A stretch of DNA of 64,000 bases from Antedon mediterranea (taxonomy: Eukaryota > Echinodermata > Crinoidea > Comatulida > Antedonidae): positions 3,628,312-3,692,311 of the forward strand of contig NC_092675.1 in the NCBI RefSeq assembly GCF_964355755.1, in the 5' to 3' direction. A model generated the notes under the pieces. It ran no database searches and was not told the DNA's origin. It saw only the letters and a list, made by a program, of their open reading frames with translations. A program made the position numbers and the translations under genes. Of this stretch, positions 10,455 to 22,900 are shown piece by piece; the stretch's first letter is position 1; each line of letters opens with the position of its first letter.

Positions 10455-10874
10455 TAGAAAAAAAATAAGAATTCAATTCATTAGAGATATAAATACAGCA
10501 TGATATATGTTGGAAAATGACAGCAAAATTAATGAATTTACGCACTAATATTTATGTACAATATCAAAATACAAGCAGTGGTTTGAAATAGATTCATGCT
10601 TTTGGCAGAAACACTACATTGTTTGTTCTGTTTTGTTTATATTCATTAACACACTACTGAACAGTTCAATTTGACTGAAATATGTCATTGGTTTATAGAC
10701 ACTGTAGCTTTTAATTTATAGGTAAATATGCTTGCCTCGGAGCAATCCTGTACACAAGTGTCTAAACTCCACCAACAGTTCAAATTGAATAACTAGAAAT
10801 ATGATTATCATCACAGCTTGATGTTTTCATTATTATGACATCAATGATGGTGATGATGTCATCATGGTGTTTTC

Positions 10875-10978
10875 TCAAGTGGAACATGATTGACAGCATT
10901 GTATTTGATAGCTGTCAGAGTTGCATAGGTCAAGTTGTTTCACCAGTGGGCAGTAATGAGCAAGATCTTTGCAAGGTA
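10875..10978 (-). CDS. ADAMTSL1/3-like: Gene B terminal exon: PLAC domain and stop
   Basis: Acceptor TTCACAG; encodes PCKDLAHYCPLVKQLDLC then YQIQCCQSCST and TGA at 10877-10875. PLAC cysteine pattern with CCxSC. Too short to stand out as an ORF. Confidence 0.87.
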
Positions 10979-13900
10979 CTGTGAATTAAAAAGAAACACC
11001 GCATCAAATATTATAGCCGAGTTCTTCACTACAAGCATAAAATTAATGTTACAAACAATAAAGTAAAATAGCTAGGAAACAAAACAAAATGAGTATTAAC
11101 AGCATTTTTAAATACTAGAGTTTTCAGCCATTAAAAACAATTATCGTAGGAGGAGATAGGAAAATGCGAAGCATCCTTGTATTATTGTGTGTGGGTATTT
11201 TTCAAGATGGACATCCATTAGACAGTGTATACCACGATTGGAAAACACCCCTATTTGGGGAAAATCATTTGAACCTAAATTTGTTTTAATTGTCAATAAC
11301 TAATTATCGAACTTTAGTTAGTAAACAGGGTTACATCAGGTGGTTAAAATCAGTACCGAAAGTACGAACCAACTTTATATACCATCGAGTAAACATTCTA
11401 GAAATAACGCGCGATTTATAAAATTTTGCCTTTACATAAATTTATATATAGATTAGACCTTTCAACTTGGGCTCTATAATCACCTGAAGTTCTCAGTATC
11501 ATAGGGAATTCAATAGTGTTGTTCATTTGGGTAGGCATTACACTGATGGCTACCATTAGGTCAATAGGGTTCCTGTTAAGCTACTGTAGAGGAATACATT
11601 TACCTTTTAACATAATACTCAACATAATAAATTTTGTTTAACCTACTATTTTCACAAGGTTGTTGGTTGCATTGTTGTATGACGCTAGGCTGCCCTCTAG
11701 CGTTGCAAAAGTTTGTTGGTGCTGATCCTTTTGTTCCACCATAAACACAATCAATTTTTCTTGTTTGGAATCCATAAGGTCCACATGTTGCAGAACACTA
11801 AAAGATGTGTTATATAACATACATAAAATATTAACATAATATTGTGTTATTTATTTTATAGATATATATATATATATCATAACTTTAACAATTGCTGTTA
11901 ATTTAAATAAGGAAAGTTTGAATAGTGTTAATTTAATTCAAACTGCTGTAATACCAAGCACTCATGTTCATAATGGAAATAAAGCAGCTCTGGTATAAAA
12001 ATAAATTCAATGCATATGTGAACCTCACCAAAAACCACTCATTTAAATATAAAATCATATGTAAGGCCTAGGCCTACTATACTGTACCTCAGACCACTTC
12101 GTCTTTCTCCACTCTGGCCTGCACCTCATTGTTCGGCAAGGGTACAATCTCTTGGGTTTCTTAGCACTATCACAGTTTTTGCCTTGAATCATTACACCAT
12201 CCCCGTTTTCACAGTAAACTCGCCTCATCTTATAGGCAGTATACGACTCTGTACATTTGCCAGAACACTAGTAACAAAATAAAAATGGTTTAAAAGAAAA
12301 CAACAGATGAATTTATGGGGAAAAGAGAAAACAAAAGAAAGAGAAAGATATATAAATAATTGTATAACATATAAACTTATAAACCATTAACATTGCCTAG
12401 TAATACATCAAGGCGGACACAAAACAAAAACACTGGCGCTGATGCCCTGTCTGTGTGCGCACTTCCAGAATGTAAAAAAGGTATAAAATGACAAGACTGA
12501 AATTGTGTCACAAATAACAGGTAAAAGGTGATAGGTGTGGTGTTATTATACTAAACTTTTAATTGTACATATGGTTTTTGTTGTTCTGGTATGGGTTATG
12601 CAGAAAATTAGATCTCTTGTTTGCTTAATTGTAATTTTGGTTTACAAGTTAAAATTGCTTGGCCTCTGAGAAAATGAAAAAGGTTATTTTATGTTCATTA
12701 AAAGTCATGAATTTAAAGGATCACAAAACAATAACACAGTACAACATTTTCATAACGGTAGAGTGAAAGAAAAAATACCACTGGATACTCACAGATCCCC
12801 ATGGCTCAACCTTCCATTGGTTTGCACATCTGCCCTTGTTACATGGTATGGTATCATTAGGCCTTTTAATTCCAAAGTTCAAACATTCTTGATCAGGGAG
12901 CATTTCCTTCTTGTCATTCTGAGTCTCAACGCATGTCACATTTCGAGATTTAAAACCACCACCACAGGTTACAGAACAACTGCTCCACGGATCTTTATCC
13001 CAACCAATGGCAGAATTACTGTTGATAGAATTAAAATAAAATTTCATTGATAAACAGAAAAAAAACCCTCATATGAAGAAAATGAAAATAAAAAAGGTCT
13101 TTCTAGTGTATACAATAGACACGTTTTGTGCTCGCGAGGTCACCGTCAGTTTGACCTTTTAGTGGGTATACAATGGTAAACAAACACAGCGAGAGGTATG
13201 TTAAAGCATGGGAGAACTGAGAGATGATCATCTTAAAAAGCAATCGTCAAAACTAGCCTTTTGATGGAATGGCATGGTAAGGATGTTATTTATTTTCTAA
13301 ACTTATGTTTTATATTCACTGTAGAATTATTTGGGCATTTGGTTCGGAATCATCGACTTTATTTATGTATTGTCATTTTTGGTTTGACATATATAATTAC
13401 GGTGCATTTAATACATGTTAACTGTTGATTTTATTGACAAATGTTGCGTAAATATATTAATTATTATCTTTCATTCTTCTTCATGCTCCTATTGCATCTT
13501 CCATGTATTATGTGATGTTCTTCGGCGCTTAAACAGACACCCAAGCCTCCTAGGCCTAGTAGACCAAGTACCGCATCATCAGGCAACGCCACCGGGCGAG
13601 CGGAGAGACCCGAGCACATCGTGGACGTAGTCACGTACCTTTCCTTAAAAAATTTCCAAGATTTTGCGCCACTATCCTTCGGAGCCGACGCAAACCACTC
13701 AGCAAGTGTTTGAAAATTAAAAACAGGAATATTATTCAGTGATTTTGTGTAGTTAAATTCACGATTTATCCAACATATACAACATTTATGATGCACCTTG
13801 CAACAAAAGCACTCGGCAGTCGCCATTTCGCTATGCTTCAACACGCACTAGGCGAGAGCGGTGTTGGTTTGTTTACAAATCTATACCCACTATTTCTGAT

Positions 13901-16900
13901 TGGTCGCGAGCGAGAAACGTGTCTATTGTATATACACTCCTCCCTAGGAAAGTAGCGTAAAAAATAAGTCATACAGTATTTCCTTACCTTCCTGACAGTC
14001 CATCATCATCTGCAACATTAAAAAATATAAACTTTCAGTAATTACTTCATTTTGAATTCAATTGCAAATAACAAATGTCCATTTGATGAAATAATTTGTT
14101 ATTCTTACAATAAGAATTAGATAATATAAATATGTCTAAACAATAATAAATTAAACTAACTTTCATGTAAAAGCAGATTGAAATCTTCACTGACATCACC
14201 AGCGTGACACGTATAAATACCGCGGTCTTCTTTCTCAATCGCCAAAACCTTCAAGGTCCCGTCTTGCAGAATCTGGAATTTTCCATCGCCCCGTGAAATA
14301 GGTATACCATTTTTGGTCCAGAGTAGGTTAGTCTTTTTAAAATTGATTACTGGACACTTTATGAGGACGGTAGTGCCTTCGTATAACTTTGCGGTGTTGC
14401 CAATTTGTAGACGCACTTTATTCATTCGCTTCGTTTGAATCACACTTGTATTGTTTCCCAATATTTCTGCATAACATAATAAGGTAGTTAAATACTGCTA
14501 TTAATATATTGTGCTTTAGAAGTCTTTACAATGAATGAGTAACATTAAGAACTAAAGCTTGGTTCCCACTAGCAAAGCAACGTAGCGCAACATATGCAAT
14601 GTAAGAAAATTCCATTCCAATAATTGTGTTTGCCCCCCCCCCCCCCCCCCCCCCCCCGCCTGTCCTGAAATCAAACCTGCAATGTTTCCGGCACTGTTGC
14701 ATCGTCGATTCCCACTTTTGATTACGCAATACAGCACTTTGCGTCGATACGTCACGTTGTGTTACGTTCTAATGGCTTTATAGTAGACACATATCAAATT
14801 GAATAAATTATATTTATCAAAATAAAGGCTTAACTCAAAATAACTTAAGATCGTACCGACACACTTCTTCTGTCTACATATTTCACTTCTATTTGGCATT
14901 TGGTCCCAGTCACATGTCGAAACAATCTCAACTCTGTTGCTGCCAGTTTGCTGCACACAGAGTATAACTCGAATTCTTTGCCCTTCACCACACGTCGTCG
15001 AACACTAAATAAAAAAATATTATAAACTTCCATTAATTGTGAATATAATACATATGAAAGATTGAATGAATAAAGGTGGTGGTTAACCACAAAAGAGGAA
15101 AAAAAAAACTTCCAAGTTTATAAACGAAAGTACTTTAATACGTTTTTGCAGGAAAAAATATAGTTACTGCAGTAGAATAATTTTGACATGATCCCTTACG
15201 TCTGACCACTCTTTAGCAATCCATTCTGGCTCACAGTCTATCTGATTACAGTCTTCAGTCTCTCTAGGCTTTTGGTCAGCGGGACAAAGAGATGGGTCAA
15301 CTTCTACAATCTGTCGGTCAACGGTCTTCTGACGACAATAGACCATGCGTCGACGCATACCATTACCACATTCTCTTGAACACTATTAATAACAAACAGC
15401 AATGACATAAACAAGTAAATATACGGTATACATTTTTTTTGAAGTTTTAATCAATCTAAACAGTAGGTCTACTAACAATGCATCAACATAAGAGTTCTAA
15501 ATTCAGCCAAAATATGAAAGTCTGTCCAAAATATGTCAACTTGAGGGCGCTATTAGTTTTTTGATGTCAAATTGTACAAGATTTTGGTTCAAAGAGTGTA
15601 GATATAATTAGAGTTATGCTTCAACCTCTACTTGCAAAGCATAACAGATTCTTACAAAGGCTTAGTAAGTATGTTAGCCAAGAAGCATTACCATAGACCA
15701 CTCTCCCGGTACCCATTCAGCGTCACATGGCACTTCATTGCATGGTCTCGTCGATGTTGGTTTATGTTCTTTGCACATATAGTCATGAACTGTCTTCACA
15801 TAATTCGCTCCAAATTTCTGCATACAGAGATAGTGAGCCTCTTGAACACCACCTCCACAAGTCGCAGAGCACTCCCTGTAAATGACCAGTTGCCACCTAT
15901 AAAAATAAACAGATAAATAAATTAGGCGTATTCGACTGGTCGTTCGCAAATACAAACAGCGAGGAGTTTGAAGAGCTAGATCTGCTGATAATCAAATCAG
16001 TCCAGTTAAATACTCCTATAGTGTAGCATCATACAAGGTTGATATATCAAGACAATCAGGAAGGCATAGCAGTCCTATCACCATGTCCCACCCCAAAATA
16101 ATTGAACTGAAACTTTTGGCAATTAAAAAGACTTTTTACTGCTACTGTCAGTGACTTAATATGGTACTTAACCATAATGTCACTAGCAACCGACAGACAA
16201 AAGAGCAATATCTGTGTAATATTAAGATTTTAAAAAATTATAATTATACAGGAATGTTTCAAGAAAATGTTTTAGTATTATTAAGGGTAAAACTATAAAT
16301 ATTTTGCAAAATTTCTTTTGTTAATAAATTTTATTTTACTTTATAATTATATAAAATATATATATAAAATATGATACTGTATTAAAATATATTAGACTTA
16401 CATTGGAGGGCATGGGAAGTCATTACAAAGGTCTCGGTAGACTGGCAGCTTATTTTCAATGTCACAGAACACATCACTAACGAAATCAGTTGATTCATAG
16501 TCATAACAAGACACAATTGATTCACGATATCCTAGACAAAATATTACATTTAATAATAAGTTGATTGTCATTATTATAACAAGCCTAAATAAATTCCAGT
16601 TATTTGATTGGATGATTGTGGGTCACTTGGTTGATTAAAAAGACTTTTAAACGATCAAGTACAAAAAAATCTCAAGTCCAATTGCAAACATCACCACATG
16701 AAATTCAAGAGCTTTTTATTTTTAAAAAACACTTAGCTTGAGATCGTTTGTATGATTTTGGTAAATTAATGGGAACAACTTAGATGGAAAATAGGAGAAA
16801 TAGCCAGTTTCAATATTATTAACCAATACATAAATGCACTGACCTCCAGCACAAGAGAGACTGCACTCTGTATGCCCATTGAACCGCCACATATAACGAG

Positions 16901-19900
16901 GAATACCGCCACTGCCGTAATCACTACCAAATATATTGTTATCTTCATTTTCACAACTGGAAAGGTCACATGGTACAGTTGTTTCTGGCTTTGAACCTGT
17001 GCACTCAAAATCGGGAAGGTCTGTGACCAACTGCGAGAACCCTGAGACAACTTTGCATGTTACCAATCTAGTCTTTACAGCTTCACCACAAGTAGCGCTG
17101 CAGTCCCCAAATTCACCTGTCACAAAGCTAAACAAGGATGTAAGGTAGTAAAGGGTTTAGGCACTATAACTTATACTCACTTATGTTAAATTACATAAAT
17201 AAATAACAGTTTCTTGGCAGCATTAGTAGTGGGACCAATAATAGATAATCATAAATTGTGTTATCTAAAATTTAAAAGTACCAAATAGATTGACTTGACT
17301 GTCTCATTGTCCCGGGCAGTGGTTGTGTGTGAAAAAACACAACAAGGCAACACTCTACTCAAATATTTTGTGTACACTGAACCTAGGGTTCATAGTCTTT
17401 ATCCAAGACTGTCTCGACCATCAGAAACACGGAACTAGTTTTCCGCGAACCATTTCCTATATTATGGCTATGGATTATGGTACCTCTACCTTGGAGTAGT
17501 TGAGTCTGGACCACTATTAAAAGCTCCTGTTTCAACTTGAATAAATTCTTCTTCACTTTCCAATATTGGTTCTAGAAATGTTTTTTAATCAAATCAAATG
17601 TCAACTTTTTTTTCATTTTTGCATGCATTTTCATAAAAAATTTTTGTAATTAACGTAAACAAAACTATTATTAACTTACTCTTTGGTGAGTGACATGGAA
17701 TTCTTGTGGAGCAAGTCTTCTGCGTATCTGGTTGAGTGTCTGGGTCACAGCCCGTTGTAACAACCACTTCTTGATGATTTTGACATTGAACATAGCGAGT
17801 AGTTATACCATCGCCACAACTTACAGAGCACTGCAAGTAAATGTACTTGTTTATATATTACATATTCTATGATGCTTTTGAAATATAATTAAATGGAAAA
17901 ACAACATTAAAGGCCCATTTACACTAGGACGATAACGATGGACGATAAATATATAAACATGCATTTTTTTTACATAAAACAAAATAAATTAGAAAGGTTT
18001 TCGTTCTAGAACTATAGGATAATCATTCATGCTGTCTTTGATAAAAATAATATTTTTAAAATTCCAATCAAATGACGTCATGATAAATAAAAACAATAAA
18101 ATCGTTGTATTGTCACAATATTATTGCTCTTACTAATCATGACGTCATTTGATTGGACGTGTGAAAATATCATTGTCATCAAAGGAAGCATAGATGGTTA
18201 TTCTATAGTTCTAGAATGAAAAGTTTTTATATTTCTTTTGTTTTATGTATGAAAAATGCATATTTGTCTATTTATCGTCGGTCGTTATCATCCTAGTGTA
18301 AATGGGCCTTTAATGTTGTTTTTCCATTTAATTATATTTCAAAAGCATCATAGTGTAAATGGGCCTTAAGAATAGTGCTCTACACAAACAATGTCTTTGG
18401 GATTGGATTTTTGTTTTCAATCACAGGATCCTCAACCAGTAGTAATCATACTTTGTTAGTTGTCTTTGAATTATTTTTATTATATTGTTAATGTTTCTCT
18501 ACTGAACAACTTTTGAAATCAATGCTTTAGCACTAAATGTGTCATTCAGTATCAAGACAGAATAAATAAATAAATATATATTCACAAGACAGAATTTAAA
18601 GTTAATTCAGCACATTATTTATAAGTTTTTAAGCTCTGGAGATAAAGAATACCAGTTAAAATCACAAAAAAAACAAACAAGAAAACAAGGTGTTTTTAAA
18701 AATAAATTACAGTATATAGGCAATTGTAGCTAGCATGTGTAATAAATATGGAACTAGTATGAAACAAAACATAATTAACTACATGCCATGTATATGCCAT
18801 AAAATCTCAAGGTCAATATTTAAATAGAATGAAAAACGGAACATGGTTTTGTCGCTAACCGGAAAAACATTTTGAGCATTTTAAATGTATAAGTGACTCA
18901 TAATAAGTCCAGGAGCCCAGGAAGAATAATTTGTTGGTACATTGTTTTATGTTTACTCTTTATATAAACATTTCCCACAAACTATATTGCTTAAGAATTT
19001 ACAAATAATAGTCATAATACTAGTCTCCATGAAAATCAAACTTTTCAAAAAAGTCACAAAATTTTTTCTTTCCATTCAGGCCAGTTCAATTTGACAAAAA
19101 ATTAGGATATCCTCCTGCAGTTAAAATTTACTCGTAATATTTTGAACAGCGTCTGCAATACTTTGTTTCCATTTGAAACATAGGCCTATTTTGACTAAAT
19201 TATTCTCTCCATTATACTCACCTCAGACCAATTGCCAGTAAGCCAATGTGGGCAAGGTTGGGGGTTACATGTCTTCTGTGATGGAGGTCTTTGTCCTTGG
19301 CAAGCCTGGTATACCTTTGATATAGACTGACCATCAGGTAGATCCTGTGAGCAAGTTACTATACGTTGCTGTACCCCTTGACCACAGCTTGTTGAACAAT
19401 CACTCCATGGATTTGTATGCCACCTGAAAAAGAAATCAGAAAAGATAATACACACTGTACTACTGTACATCAATACCTCGCAACAGACTCAGTAAAATGA
19501 AGATCTTTCTCATGTCTGTCAAGTGTGCTATCGGATGTACACCATAGAAGATTTCTTATTCTCACATGTTTCCTCATCTACATCATTGTAGTTTCTGCTA
19601 TGCCTGTCATATGTATATATAAATGTACATAAGGATGTAGAAAAATGGCGGGTGGCAAACAATTTTCCACATTTAACTGTTGTAAATAAATCACTTTATC
19701 ATGAGCAAGTAGATCATGAGTATTAGTAGATCACGGTCTAATTGATCGACTCTAAATATGAATCTACTAGGGACATTCTAACACACCATCTACATGTGTG
19801 GTAGGAGTTGCCTCACCAGTATACAAAATAATTCTTGATCCCCTTACCTTGGTGGACACACCTGGTTATTGCAATGTTCAAAGTTTTCTTTTGGTCTTTT

Positions 19901-22900
19901 ACTTTGATCACAGAAGCTGTCATCCAATGCCTCTCCAGACTCCACACTCACACAACTGATTAAACTTCCTTTTTCACCTTTAAAAATGAAATGTAAATTT
20001 TTACAGCGAAAGACAACTTATTGTCTCTGAGTCTCTTATTTCCCTACGTAATTAGCATTGTTTATCACCCAAAAAAACTGTTTAAAAAATGTTTAAACAA
20101 GCTTAAAATCTAAACATTTCTTGGATTTTCAACCATGTAATACTGTACATGTGCTTATCATAAAGTTGTATAATTATTTAATTTATTAGTAATAGTGAAT
20201 TTGGTACATCATATAAGCGAACACTTAACGTAAACAGACACTTTTTGTCACTACAATTTGAATGTCTCAAATATTTTTTTCTAATAATTTAGCGAACACG
20301 TGGAAATAAAATGTCTAAATATAATATTGTATTTATACTGAACATATTTAAACAATTTAATGAAATGAAAGAGCCACTTTTCTTTTCTTCGTACTTCACC
20401 TGTAGTAGGCCTATTTTAAAAAAAATTAATATTTGTATGCATATTTTAAAGTAAAACAGAAAAAACACAAAATAACAAAAACAAACACTTAAACTGAATT
20501 TCTACTTCCGAAATGTTAACTTTCACTTAATTGTAAATAACTATTATTGAATTATTCAACCATTTTATTGCCAATGAGGTTTTATTACTATTGATTTATG
20601 AGTGTAGTTAGAGCATGCTATAGTGATACTCTTGAGGGGCTATAAACCTTTCACATTGTCCTGCTTTTTAAAATTATTTAATTCAAACACATCAACATGC
20701 ACACGTAAAATAGGCCCACACCCCAAGTAAATTGACCAATCATGATACAATGGATCATCGAAACTGTTCCTTGTGATTGGTCAACCACTGTGTTGTGCGT
20801 ACACCATTGTGCAAGTGTGAACCAAACTTTACTACTATCAATCCTGAAAAAAAATCTACCATATAAAACAAACAGATGTGATATTAGCCAGTTGAAAGAT
20901 AATTGGTATAAAATATAATTACAAAAAAAGTCGCTAGCTAAATTTTTCCGAGGTGGGGTAGGTTGGTTGATTCATTAGTTTGTGGGAGGTTTATTCAGTG
21001 TCAGTAATTTTGTGGTTACCAGGGATGCAATTTCATGCATGGTCAGCACTGTTCCTTCACTATCTTATTCATAATTTTCAACAAAGGCAGCTGATACGGT
21101 AATTTAAAAGTTACTTAACTTAAAGTTAACTTAAAATTAATTCTGTATTTATACATAGTCAAAACATATTTCTTAAAATCTTAAGATTTTAAAATTCTGA
21201 TTTTCCTGAACCCCGATAAAAGGTTCTGTATTCAAATTATTTTTTATTATTTTCTATGCATTTAATTAAACACAATGTTAGTTAACAATTGATGAGGACA
21301 ATTCTAATGCTATATAAAAGTGTGGCTAGGATGTAGATAAAATGTAGCTCTCTTCTCGGAGATAATAGGCCAATGTCAGTTTATCCAGGTAAGCTAGGCA
21401 CAAAATAGACCAATTGTATCAAATGCAAAGAGCCATCAAAAAATAACCTTACATATTGTGAGAACCAACATGGTGCTTTCATTTTATTACTTTTGTGTTA
21501 ACTGTTCTACAGTCTATAGGGTTTTACAATAAATAAATAAATAAATAAATTTCCAAGCTTTTTTTTTTAGGTGGATTAAAGTTAGAATCAGGATTTGAAC
21601 CCAAGAACTTGTGACTGATGTTAACCCTACTAGAGTACCATTTTATGAGAACAATAGTGAGTAATAGGTGATATCTGACCACATTTGTGACTCTGCATTC
21701 AAATTAATCAATTTCAATAAATCTTCTTTTACTTTTGCTATGGTAATTTTCACATTTAATGAACCATGTACTCCTTGTATTTGTGACAATTAGATTAACG
21801 CTGTCCAATATTAACCACTGCACACTGTAATAACTTAAATAATGACTTTTAATAACATACAATAAAATACAGTAAATCCCTAGTTGACACTCTCGGGACC
21901 ACAGAAATTGTCCTCTAAATAGGGGTTGGCTTCAGTGTTAAAACGTATATTTTGGTTTTCATTCATTTCATGAGAAAGTATCGGGGTGTCTTCTGAAAAG
22001 GAAGATGTTTACTGTACATAATATTTATAATATATAACAGTTTTTAATAATTTACTATTTTTAAGCCTCTCTGCATTTTAAAATCTTGGATTCAACCATG
22101 TATAAAATTGTATACATCATTCAAAATTAAAAATGTTTAATATTCCAATTTGACACATTTAATATTCCAGACATTTAAACTAGACTATTTAAATAAAAGG
22201 AGCTAATGCCATTGAAAAGGTGAATCAAACATTGAATAACCTTTTGTTTAACCATGGTATCTAAACTATGTTCAATTGTTTTCTACTTTGTAAAATTTAT
22301 CATTTCTAATGACCAAAATAACAGCATGAGTAACCAGACTCTGTTACTTGATACTAAAAATGTCCAAATTACATATATCTTAACAGTTTTGATTTTATAA
22401 AACTCTGAGAAAATCACATACAAATTTGAATATACCATAAATTGGGGAAAAATGATATAATATTTCATATTTAAGTTTGATATGTGTTAGGCACATGCTT
22501 CCACATTGATGAAGTCAAGCTGGGACAGGTTAATTTACAGCCCAAGACCATATGGCTCAGATGGAAAACTTTGAAGATATTGCAACCTTGATATTATTAT
22601 TAATAAATTTTAATGTTGCTGATTATTGAATAACATTGGAAAATATGGTAATTGTGATTAAAAACGAGAAAGAGGAAAAATGGATGAATGGTTCTGTCAA
22701 TGAAATGATGTCAATAATTATGATAAGGAAAAGAGTGCAAATGTTGATAATCATAAAGAAAATCATGTAAAGATAAAATAGGATAAAATGTCTATAATCA
22801 TTATAATGAAGAAAAGAAAAACAAGAAGACAAGTCATGGATTGACAAAGCAAACTTAAATAATGTTAGAAGACTTTCTTCTTTTTAAGTTGATAAAATCA

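Noticed and set aside
11590-11646. Read-through of gene B exon 20 to a TAA stop as the true C-terminus
   Set aside because: Using the donor GTAGGT at 11646 connects in frame to a clear PLAC exon at 10978; read-through remains possible as a minor isoform.
13415-13690. Plus-strand ORF in the TIR element (Pro/Arg-rich, TPKPPRPSRPSTASSG)
   Set aside because: Overlaps the minus-strand ORF with better start and donor; GC-rich stretch opens both strands. Not decidable without transcripts.
14526-14755. Gly-rich minus-strand ORFs near 14640
   Set aside because: Translation of the 25-nt poly-C run.
22283-22847. Minus-strand hydrophobic ORFs in gene B intron 6
   Set aside because: AT-rich DNA yields Phe/Ile/Leu-rich chance ORFs; no Met context, donor or motif.
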